Shown here: piece by piece, positions 24,061-30,469 of the stretch
How positions within the stretch are numbered: position 1 is the stretch's first letter
Layout: each line of letters opens with the position of its first letter
Assembly (NCBI GenBank): GCA_018896215.1
Contig: JAHINB010000007.1
Location: 1-55,507, forward strand
Direction of reading: 5' to 3'
From: Patescibacteria group bacterium
Lineage (GTDB): Bacteria > Patescibacteriota > WWE3 > 0-14-0-20-40-13
DNA: 55,507 nucleotides
Program-made: the position numbers and the translations under genes
The notes under the pieces: model-generated
Database searches by the model: none
What the model saw: only the letters and a program-made list of their open reading frames with translations
Told to the model about the DNA's origin: nothing

Positions 24061-24108
24061 CGTAAAAATCTTGTCGATCCCCAACTCCGCCAGCTGGCGG
24101 AAGGTCGG
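24058..24108 (+). repeat. tRNA-tail repeat, copy C (after tRNA-Asp)
   Basis: It begins at the CCA with CGTAAAAATCTTGTCGATCC and ends in CTCCGCCA/CTGGCGGA. About 88% identical to the reverse complement of 11581-11630 by eye. It may serve as a terminator-like trailer. Confidence 0.85.
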
Positions 24109-24203
24109 GGGAGACTAGAGTTTTAGAGTGCCCCGTTGAATTTGAGCAAACTGAAATTACTAGCTAAAACAACCTCTGCCCCAAACCTAGGAGGTGATTT
24201 AAT

Positions 24204-24662
24204 TTGAGCTCTCAAGAATCAACAACTAACAAAGTTGTAAACCCGATGCCTGCTATTTTTGCTGGAATTATTGTTGTCCTTGCGGGGTTTGCCGTATACA
24301 ACTATTTTAATAGTTCTAAAAACCAAGATAATTCCAAAGGAGAAATCACCCAGGAAGCTTTATCACAAGCTGGAAGAACAGAAGAAAAAAATAGCAAATT
24401 GCCCGAGGTACTAGGTGTTGGTGGAGCAGAAACACCTGAACGACCAATAGTCTGGTATGCCAACGATTACAAAAGCGGAGATATAACGAGCGGCGAATAT
24501 ACCGTTAAAGAAGGGGACACTCTCTGGGAAATCGCCGAAGCTAAATACGGCAGTGGTTTTGAATGGAACAAGATTCTAACTGCAAATAGCAAATCGATAG
24601 GCTGGCTTGCCAACGGCAACCCACTGATTGAGCCTGGGCAGGTGCTAGTTTTACCAAATTAA
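24204..24662 (+). CDS. Membrane-anchored LysM-domain protein
   Basis: 152 aa with a TTG start, fixed by a consensus AGGAGGTGA 6-7 nt upstream. One membrane span (about 14-33, PAIFAGIIVVLAGFAVYNYF), a charged linker with LPEVLGVGG, then a C-terminal LysM domain (about 98-151): YTVKEGDTLWEIAEAKYGSG through NPLIEPGQVLVLPN. LysM binds GlcNAc-type glycans, so it probably holds the protein to peptidoglycan. No catalytic domain; a wall-anchoring or scaffold role is inferred. 24663-24786 holds only small hairpins. Confidence 0.88.
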   Translation: MSSQESTTNKVVNPMPAIFAGIIVVLAGFAVYNYFNSSKNQDNSKGEITQEALSQAGRTEEKNSKLPEVLGVGGAETPERPIVWYANDYKSGDITSGEYTVKEGDTLWEIAEAKYGSGFEWNKILTANSKSIGWLANGNPLIEPGQVLVLPN

Positions 24663-24786
24663 AGCGAGGGGGTAATCTCGACTATAGCTAATAAGCAAGC
24701 TTGTAACGCCTTTGGGTATTTTCTTTTATCTTGTTATAACCCTTTATGGGTTAGTGTAGATGTTGTAGAGTATTTAGTGATTAATT

Positions 24787-24860
24787 GCGGGATTAGTACA
24801 CTGGTAGTATGCTACCTTCCCAAGGTAGAGAAGGGAGTTCGATTCTCCTATCCCGCTCCA
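24787..24860 (+). tRNA. tRNA-Gly (CCC)
   Basis: The acceptor GCGGGAT pairs with ATCCCGC; D-arm TAGTACACTGGTAGTA; anticodon arm CTACC TTCCCAA GGTAG with anticodon CCC; T-arm GGGAGTTCGATTCTCC. Discriminator T and an encoded CCA. With tRNA-Gly(GCC) it leaves GGA to another gene outside the window. Confidence 0.94.
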
Positions 24861-24868
24861 TCTCTAGT

Positions 24869-24955
24869 GCCGCGGTGGCGAAATTGGCAGACGCGCAGGG
24901 TTTAGAACCCTGTGGAGTAAAATCCTTGGGAGTTCGATTCTCCCTCGCGGCACCA
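24869..24955 (+). tRNA. tRNA-Leu (TAG)
   Basis: A class II tRNA with a long variable arm (TGGAGTAAAATCCTT). The acceptor GCCGCGG pairs with TCGCGGC (one G-U); D-arm TGGCGAAATTGGCAGACGC; anticodon arm CAGGG TTTAGAA CCCTG with anticodon TAG; T-arm GGGAGTTCGATTCTCCC. Discriminator A and an encoded CCA. Confidence 0.95.
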
Positions 24956-24982
24956 CTAGAAAAAATGATAGAATCCAAGCCT

Positions 24983-26038
24983 ATGAGACTAAACAAAAAA
25001 TTCTTCTTACTTTTAATTCCAATTTTAATTATTGGTTTTATAGTATACAAATCAAAAACCGCGGGAATTCCGGTTACTGTAACCACTGTTAAAAGAGGCG
25101 AGGTAAAACAGACTGTATCGGCATCGGGCGATATCACCTCCAACCAAACCGCTTCCTTAAGCTTTCCGACAAGCACTCAAATTACAGAAGTATTAGTAAA
25201 TGAAGGCGACACCACTACAAAAGGGCAGATTCTCGTTAAGGGAAACTCTTCATCCGAATACAACTCGTATACCCAAAGTTTAAATGCGTTAGAACAGGCC
25301 AAATCAAATCTCAATTCGTTTAAGGAGCAGTATAAAAGCGACCCCGATACTATCGGGGTCTACAACGAAAAAATCTACTGGGACAAATACAATTACTATC
25401 AAGAGGCTATAAGTTCTGCCCAGGCCCAAGTAAACCAATCAGCTAAATCTCTTGGGGATAAAACAATTCGCGCCCCGTTTAACGGAATAATCACAAAAAT
25501 CTACTACAAGGCGCAAGAGATCGCTTCAGCAACCAGTCCTGTTATTGTAATTGCCAATCCTCATGAATTATATTTTTCTGCCGAAATTGACGAGGGGGAT
25601 TATGGAAAAATCGCTCATGGTCAAACAGTTACAATTGACCTGGACAGCTACCCAGAAAATAAATTTACAGGTTCGGTTATGGAACTTACTAACTTTGCCC
25701 AAAAGAACGCTTCGGGCAACACCGTTTTTAAAATTAAAATTAAACTACCAGAGGAATTACTAGCTAAAGCCTCCGTTGGCATGCACGGAGACATCGAAAT
25801 TGCCACTAGCATCAAAACTGATGTTTTGTATTTAGACTCGACGAGTATTCTCACAGAGAATGATAAAAAATTTGTTTTTAAATTAGAGGGTGGTAAAGCA
25901 ATAAAAAGAGAGATTACTGTGGGACTAGAGACCGATCTTGATACCGAGGTATTAGCCGAAGTTGCCGAAAACGACACGATTATTTATCCCAAAAACGGAA
26001 CTGTTAAAGATGGTATTCGTGTAATCGTAATCCGATGA
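24983..26038 (+). CDS. MacA-like periplasmic/extracytoplasmic adaptor (HlyD family)
   Basis: 351 aa. One N-terminal membrane anchor (KKFFLLLIPILIIGFIVYKS), then a biotinyl-lipoyl-like half (VSASGDITSNQTASLSFPTS), a coiled-coil hairpin (about 85-150: LEQAKSNLNSFKEQY, SAQAQVNQSAKSLGDKTIRA), the second lipoyl half APFNGIITKIYYKAQEI and beta-barrel/proximal domains. An ATG six codons upstream (24965) is an alternative start. ATGA overlap with the ABC ATPase. With the next two genes it forms a MacAB-type exporter; in a cell probably without an outer membrane it may export peptides or lipids (inference). Confidence 0.9.
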   Translation: MRLNKKFFLLLIPILIIGFIVYKSKTAGIPVTVTTVKRGEVKQTVSASGDITSNQTASLSFPTSTQITEVLVNEGDTTTKGQILVKGNSSSEYNSYTQSLNALEQAKSNLNSFKEQYKSDPDTIGVYNEKIYWDKYNYYQEAISSAQAQVNQSAKSLGDKTIRAPFNGIITKIYYKAQEIASATSPVIVIANPHELYFSAEIDEGDYGKIAHGQTVTIDLDSYPENKFTGSVMELTNFAQKNASGNTVFKIKIKLPEELLAKASVGMHGDIEIATSIKTDVLYLDSTSILTENDKKFVFKLEGGKAIKREITVGLETDLDTEVLAEVAENDTIIYPKNGTVKDGIRVIVIR

Positions 26039-26715
26039 CCTCCGTAAAACCTGTTGTAGAAGTAATCAATGTTTCTAAAGTTTATACCATGGAAGGTATC
26101 GAGGTACCTGCCCTTTTAAATGTTTCCTTGACAATTAAGACAGGCGAATTTGTTTCTATTGTAGGTAAATCGGGATCGGGAAAATCCACATTGATGCATA
26201 TTATCGGAGCTTTAGATAAACCAACAAGTGGTGAAGTTCTCATAAACGGCACTAAAATTTCTAAAATGAACGAGTCCCAGCTTGCTACACTTCGCAACAA
26301 AGAGATTGGATTCGTTTTTCAGGCTTTTAATTTGCTTAAACGCACTACTGCGATTGACAATGTTCAGCTCCCACTCATCTACGCCAACATTCACGAGAAA
26401 GAGCGGATTAAAAAATCCATTGAGATGCTGAACAAAGTGGGTTTGCAAGACAGGTTGCATCATTTTCCCAATCAACTTTCAGGCGGTCAACAACAAAGGG
26501 TCGCGATTGCCAGGGCTCTAATTAATAACCCAGCAATTATTTTAGCTGACGAGCCAACTGGAAATTTAGACAGCAAATCTGGCGGGGCAATTCTTGAAAT
26601 TTTGGAGAATCTACATCACGAGGGAAAAACAGTCATTATCGTCACTCACGACATGGAGATAGCTAAAAAAGCTAAAAGAATAATCAAATTACAAGATGGA
26701 GAGGTAGTCAACTAG
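26035..26715 (+). CDS. ABC transporter ATP-binding protein, MacB/LolD type
   Basis: 226 aa. Walker A GKSGSGKSTLMHIIGALDKP, Q-loop GFVFQAFNLL, signature LSGGQQQRVAIARAL, Walker B AIILADEPTGNLDS, H-loop VIIVTHDME. The start MEGIEVPALLNVSLTIKTGE after strand 1 is typical of the MacB/FtsE subfamily. It powers the mechanotransmission-type exporter formed with the FtsX-like permease. It overlaps the adaptor gene by four bases; a 28-nt palindrome separates it from the permease gene. Confidence 0.95.
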   Translation: MTSVKPVVEVINVSKVYTMEGIEVPALLNVSLTIKTGEFVSIVGKSGSGKSTLMHIIGALDKPTSGEVLINGTKISKMNESQLATLRNKEIGFVFQAFNLLKRTTAIDNVQLPLIYANIHEKERIKKSIEMLNKVGLQDRLHHFPNQLSGGQQQRVAIARALINNPAIILADEPTGNLDSKSGGAILEILENLHHEGKTVIIVTHDMEIAKKAKRIIKLQDGEVVN

Positions 26716-26727
26716 CTTTGACTTAAA

Positions 26728-26755
26728 CGGGTCCGTCCCAAATGGGACGGACCCG
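26728..26755. repeat. Perfect palindrome between ABC ATPase and permease genes
   Basis: CGGGTCCGTCCCA/TGGGACGGACCCG with a 2-nt loop; a 13-bp stem, GC-rich in an AT-rich context. It sits within an operon, so it may set relative expression. Confidence 0.8.
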
Positions 26756-26770
26756 AATGAGAAATAAAAT

Positions 26771-27967
26771 ATGATCCTCTTTAAATTCGAAACGCATAAA
26801 ATCGCCATTAAGGCAATCTTTGCCAACAAAGTTAGGTCCGTCTTAACCATGCTCGGCGTTATTATTGGTGTCTCGTCTGTAATACTTCTGGTTGCCATTG
26901 GTTCGGGATTGCAAGAATACATTACCGGTCAATTTAAAGATTTAGGAGCAAACACTCTTTTTGTTGTTCCCGGAAGTCAAGGGTTTAGGGGAGATCCCAG
27001 TTCTGCTTATGCCAATAATAAACTCTCGGACACTGAATATAAAAACCTAAAGGGCTTCTTAAGCAATGAAATAGAAACCACTGTTGTTGTTCAAACTAAC
27101 AAAAAAGTTAAATATGGAAATAATACGGCGCTCGTAGAAATTGATGGGGTAGACACCAATTGGTTCTCCATTGCTAACTATTCGTTATCAAGTGGCGAAA
27201 AATTTAGTCAAAGCGATGTTTATTCCAACTCTAAACGGGGAGTTATTGGTCCTTCTGTAGTAGAAGAATTATTTCCTAATACAGACCCTCTAGGTAAGTT
27301 GATTACTGTAGGATCAGAAAAAATCCAAGTCGTTGGGATCTATAACTCTAAAGGTGGTTTTGGAGGGGTTGATCGCGACAACCAAATTTTTATTCCTTAC
27401 ACAACCGCCAAAAAGTTTTTTGGGCTGGATAAACCTAGCACTTTTTACATGTCCATTCCCGATAGCATGGACAAAGATTTAGCGCAAAGGGAAATAAAAT
27501 CGGTACTTTTAAAAACTTTAAAGGTGGATGATTTTAGTATCGTCTCGCAGAAAGAACTTTTAAATTCCATAACTGGCATCTTAAACGCTTTGACATTAGG
27601 ACTTGCTGGAATTGCCGCTATTTCGCTTTTGGTTGGAGGAATTGGGATTATGAATATCATGCTTGTCTCTGTTACTGAACGCACCCGTGAAATAGGGTTG
27701 AGGAAGGCGGTTGGAGCAAAACCTGTAGATATACTTCTACAATTCCTCATTGAAGCGGTTGCATTGAGTAGTCTTGGAGGAATAGTCGGCATTTTAATTG
27801 GAGGATTGGGGTCTTTAGCTTTAAAAAAATTAATTAATACCGCAATTACTCCCTGGTCTGTTATAATAGCCTTTGGGTTTTCGGCTTTGGTGGGAATTGC
27901 CTTTGGTACCTGGCCAGCCTACAAAGCCGCCAAGAAAGATCCTATTGAGGCATTAAGATACGAGTAA
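26771..27967 (+). CDS. MacB/FtsX-family ABC permease
   Basis: 398 aa. The N-terminal helix RSVLTMLGVIIGVSSVILLV is followed by an external domain (about 55-260) of MacB_PCD type, then three C-terminal helices with the conserved GGIGIMNIMLVSVTERTREI, GLRKAVGAKP and the PxxxA-like end WPAYKAAKKDPIEALRYE. The four-helix layout defines MacB/LolC-type exporters. Third gene of the adaptor-ATPase-permease operon. Confidence 0.94.
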   Translation: MILFKFETHKIAIKAIFANKVRSVLTMLGVIIGVSSVILLVAIGSGLQEYITGQFKDLGANTLFVVPGSQGFRGDPSSAYANNKLSDTEYKNLKGFLSNEIETTVVVQTNKKVKYGNNTALVEIDGVDTNWFSIANYSLSSGEKFSQSDVYSNSKRGVIGPSVVEELFPNTDPLGKLITVGSEKIQVVGIYNSKGGFGGVDRDNQIFIPYTTAKKFFGLDKPSTFYMSIPDSMDKDLAQREIKSVLLKTLKVDDFSIVSQKELLNSITGILNALTLGLAGIAAISLLVGGIGIMNIMLVSVTERTREIGLRKAVGAKPVDILLQFLIEAVALSSLGGIVGILIGGLGSLALKKLINTAITPWSVIIAFGFSALVGIAFGTWPAYKAAKKDPIEALRYE

Positions 27968-27974
27968 TTAATTA

Positions 27975-28003
27975 AGGGTGACACCCTAATAGGGTGTCAC
28001 CCT
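27975..28003. repeat. Paired GGGTGACACCC palindrome between permease and tig
   Basis: AGGGTGACACCCT, three bases, then AGGGTGTCACCCT: a perfect 13-bp stem. The same 11-mer recurs at 38586, 38743 (reverse) and 48350. Confidence 0.85.
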
Positions 28004-28016
28004 AAAAGAAACTGCT

Positions 28017-28874
28017 ATGACAACAACAATAGAAAAACTGCCAGCAAAAACTTATAAACTAACAATTACCATTCCCAAGGATGTGGTATCGCAAGCTTTC
28101 CAAAAAGCTCTAACCACCCTGACTTCTCAAGTAAAAATAGATGGTTTTCGCCCAGGAACCGCGCCAGCAGATTTAGTAAAAGACAAGATAGACCCCAGCA
28201 AGTTGCGAGGAGAGGTGGTAAATACTCTGTTACCTCAAGCGGTAAGTAGCGCTATTAAAGAACACCACATGGCTCCAATAATTAACCCTAGAATTAATTT
28301 AAAGCAGTTAGAGGATGGCAAAGAGGCCACTTTTGAGGCAACAATTGTTGAGCTCCCAGAGATAGTCCTTGGTGATTACAAAAAAGCTGTTTCTGATATT
28401 CAATCTTTCAATGCCCCCCGCCCGCTAACGCCTGAGCGTAGCGATGGCGGGCAGGCTAAGACCCCAACAAAAACCGCCGATATTACCAATGCGTTACTTG
28501 CAACAAGCAAGGTAGATATTTCTCCAACCCTAATTGAGGAAGAAACCACCCGCATGTTTTCCCAGCTAATTGACCAAACTGCAAAACTGGGAATGACTGT
28601 GGAAGATTATTTGCGTTCCATTAAAAAGAATTTAGAAGAATTAAAAGCGGAATACAAAAAACAAGCCGAAGAGAATTTAAAGCTGGAGTTTATTTTAACC
28701 GAAATAGCAAAAGTTGAGAAAATAGCAGTGAGCGATGAAGAAATTCAAAGCGCCATCAATGCCAACCCCGACTCCAAAGCCCGCGAGGAACTGGCAAAAG
28801 AGGAAAACAAATGGTACATTCGAGCGATTTTACTCAAGAACAAAGTCTTGATAGAATTATCCAAAGGTATTTAA
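28017..28874 (+). CDS. tig: Trigger factor-like chaperone lacking the PPIase domain
   Basis: 285 aa against about 430. The N-terminal ribosome-binding domain (1-125) has the signature IDGFRPGTAP at 41-50. Residues 155-285 resemble the TF C-terminal arms (VDISPTLIEEETTRMFSQLI, then MTVEDYLRSIKKNLEELKAE). The FKBP-type PPIase domain between them is missing and replaced by a 30-residue linker carrying a 13-residue insert (135-147, RPLTPERSDGGQA) encoded by a palindromic element. It is likely still a ribosome-bound holdase. It sits just upstream of clpP, the usual tig-clpP neighbourhood. Confidence 0.88.
   Translation: MTTTIEKLPAKTYKLTITIPKDVVSQAFQKALTTLTSQVKIDGFRPGTAPADLVKDKIDPSKLRGEVVNTLLPQAVSSAIKEHHMAPIINPRINLKQLEDGKEATFEATIVELPEIVLGDYKKAVSDIQSFNAPRPLTPERSDGGQAKTPTKTADITNALLATSKVDISPTLIEEETTRMFSQLIDQTAKLGMTVEDYLRSIKKNLEELKAEYKKQAEENLKLEFILTEIAKVEKIAVSDEEIQSAINANPDSKAREELAKEENKWYIRAILLKNKVLIELSKGI
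28418..28456 (+). repeat. 39-nt protein-coding palindromic element in tig
   Basis: CCGCCCGC...GGCGGGCAGGC, the same ends as 8041-8080. Its length of 39 nt (13 codons) keeps the frame and it encodes residues 135-147 of the trigger factor. It is much more GC-rich than the gene around it. Confidence 0.8.
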
Positions 28875-28880
28875 TGCGTT

Positions 28881-28909
28881 GGGGTAGTACCCCTACGGGG
28901 TACTACCCC
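28881..28909. repeat. Paired GGGTAGTACCC palindrome between tig and clpP
   Basis: GGGGTAGTACCCC, three bases, then GGGGTACTACCCC: a perfect 13-bp stem ending 11 nt before the clpP start, which would hide its translation initiation region if folded. Related in sequence to 2127 and 3517. Confidence 0.85.
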
Positions 28910-28920
28910 CTTGAATTTAT

Positions 28921-29505
28921 ATGCAAAATCAATTAATTCCAATCGTTGTGGAAAAAGATCCTAAAGGTTACGAACGCAGTTATGATATTTATTCCAGACT
29001 TCTCAAAGACCGAATTGTCTTCATTTCAGGACCAATAGACGATCGTTTGGCAAATACCGTGATTGCCCAGCTTTTGTTTTTGCAAGCCGAGGACGAAACT
29101 AAGGATATTAAAATTTACATCAACAGTCCCGGAGGTCAAATTTACGCCGGTCTTGCCGTTTACGACACGATTAAACATTTAAAATGCCCCGTATCCACTA
29201 TTGCAGTTGGGATGGCGGCCAGCATGGGATCAATTCTTTTGGCAAGCGGAGCAAAAGGCAAAAGGTACTCGCTTCCAAATTCGGTAATTCATATTCACCA
29301 ACCGTTGGGTCAAGCCGGGGGACAAGCGAGTGACATCGAAATTGACGCTAAAGAAATTTTGCGCCTCAAAGAATTGCTGGTTGGATTATTATCTAAAGAC
29401 ACTGGAAAACCCAAAGAGCAATTATTAAAAGACATGGATCGCGATTACTATATGACTAGCCAAAAAGCCCAGGACTATGGTATAGTTGATCATATTATTT
29501 CGTAA
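28921..29505 (+). CDS. clpP: ATP-dependent Clp protease proteolytic subunit
   Basis: 194 aa, normal length. [20 protein letters not shown] and [18 protein letters not shown] lead to the catalytic Ser101 in [15 protein letters not shown] and His126 in [10 protein letters not shown]; the third residue, Asp, lies in the region before [16 protein letters not shown]. It forms the self-compartmentalised serine protease used by the Clp ATPase at 15.4 kb. The start follows directly on a palindrome; the last codons and the stop lie in a 28-nt dispersed repeat. Confidence 0.97.
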   Translation: MQNQLIPIVVEKDPKGYERSYDIYSRLLKDRIVFISGPIDDRLANTVIAQLLFLQAEDETKDIKIYINSPGGQIYAGLAVYDTIKHLKCPVSTIAVGMAASMGSILLASGAKGKRYSLPNSVIHIHQPLGQAGGQASDIEIDAKEILRLKELLVGLLSKDTGKPKEQLLKDMDRDYYMTSQKAQDYGIVDHIIS

Positions 29506-29522
29506 GAAACAAACTTGTTTAT
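29495..29522. repeat. 28-nt AAACAA/TTGTTT element, copy at the end of clpP
   Basis: Two differences or fewer from the copies at 19320-19347 and 21928-21955. It overlaps the last codons of clpP (I-I-S-stop), so it may form part of the 3' end of the message. Confidence 0.75.
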
Positions 29523-29562
29523 AAGTTAGTTATTAGCTAATTTTAAGGAGGTGTTAGTAAAT

Positions 29563-29670
29563 ATGGATAACGGAGTAATTGGCGGTGGAAAATTAGATGG
29601 GGCAATAGGGGGTTGTGGAAACGATGGGGCAATAGGGGGTGGTAGAAACGATGGGGCAATTGCGGGCTAA
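29563..29670 (+). CDS. Putative 35-aa glycine-rich repeat peptide
   Basis: Starts MDNGVIGGGKLDGAI and continues with two more 9-residue units, GGCGNDGAI and GGGRNDGAI, ending AG. The DNA is a 27-nt tandem repeat. A consensus AAGGAGGTG lies 11 nt upstream of the ATG, the best ribosome site in this area, and the frame is intact across the repeats. One Cys at position 18. No known family; it could be a secreted or modified peptide, a structural peptide, or a repeat expansion behind an accidental SD. Confidence 0.5.
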   Translation: MDNGVIGGGKLDGAIGGCGNDGAIGGGRNDGAIAG

Positions 29671-29698
29671 CAAATCTACAACATAATTTATTTAAGAT

Positions 29699-30469
29699 AT
29701 GAAAAACATTGACCCAAACAATGTGGTTGTTGCGTTAATGACAGGAGGTGAAAGCTCTCGATTTAAAGAGGTCGAAGGATCGGGCAACACTCACAAAAAT
29801 TCCTTTTTTTTACCTAACGGCGACACCATGATCGAAATGACCGTTAGAATGTATCGAGACGCGGGATTTAAAAACTTTGTCGCGCTAGTCTATCACAAAG
29901 CCCAAACCATCGTTGACATTTTGGGAAATGGGAGCAAATACGGTGTCTCGATTAATTACTGTCACGACCCCGACCACCCTGTAGGCAAGGGGGGAGCGGT
30001 AAGAAACGCTCTAGATAAAGGTTTTATTCCCCAAGATAAGTATTTAATTGTACACAATCCCGATGATCTAATTTTAGAATTCCCAGAAATTTTCCCCAGA
30101 TACATTCTAGAAAAACACCAAGAGGGGGAGAAAAGAGGTTGTATTGCCACGGTTGCTATCGTTAAAGAAACACCTTACGCTTACACAGGAATGAAAATAG
30201 AAGACGGGATCGTCAAAGAGATAGAAATGTATCCCATGGTAAAAATTCCTGCTCATGTTGGAGTAACAGTGTTTTCTCCCCAAACCTACCAACTTTTTAG
30301 AGATACATTCGACCTTTCCAAAAAAACTGATTTCGAAAAAGTCTTGTTTCCAATTCTAGCTCGTGACAAAAAACTCTATTCTGCCTCTATTCCCACAAAA
30401 TCCTGGCTTGCGGTAAACAGCTTAAAAGGCTACAATGAGCTCATTGCGTATTTAAACACTAAAAATTAA
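29699..30469 (+). CDS. NDP-sugar/nucleotidyltransferase (NTP_transferase family)
   Basis: 256 aa. The N-terminal nucleotide loop is divergent (VVALMTGGESSRFKEVEGSG in place of AGGxGTRL), then HKNSFFLPNGDTMIEMTVRM with the Lys/Pro of the family, HPVGKGGAVRNAL and the metal-site-like Asp in IVHNPDDLILE. It resembles RmlA/GalU/MPG nucleotidyltransferases of the minimal, catalytic-domain-only kind; sugar and nucleotide are not predictable. Its stop overlaps the thrS start (TAATG), so it may be translated with the thrS operon. Confidence 0.82.
   Translation: MKNIDPNNVVVALMTGGESSRFKEVEGSGNTHKNSFFLPNGDTMIEMTVRMYRDAGFKNFVALVYHKAQTIVDILGNGSKYGVSINYCHDPDHPVGKGGAVRNALDKGFIPQDKYLIVHNPDDLILEFPEIFPRYILEKHQEGEKRGCIATVAIVKETPYAYTGMKIEDGIVKEIEMYPMVKIPAHVGVTVFSPQTYQLFRDTFDLSKKTDFEKVLFPILARDKKLYSASIPTKSWLAVNSLKGYNELIAYLNTKN

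Noticed and set aside
24809-24982. Longer start for the MacA-like adaptor
   Set aside because: That stretch is tRNA-Gly and tRNA-Leu; real starts are 24965 or 24983.
29563-29670. RiPP biosynthetic cluster around the Gly-rich peptide
   Set aside because: No radical SAM, YcaO, lanthipeptide or protease/transporter partner adjoins it; clpP and a sugar nucleotidyltransferase are not evidence for one.
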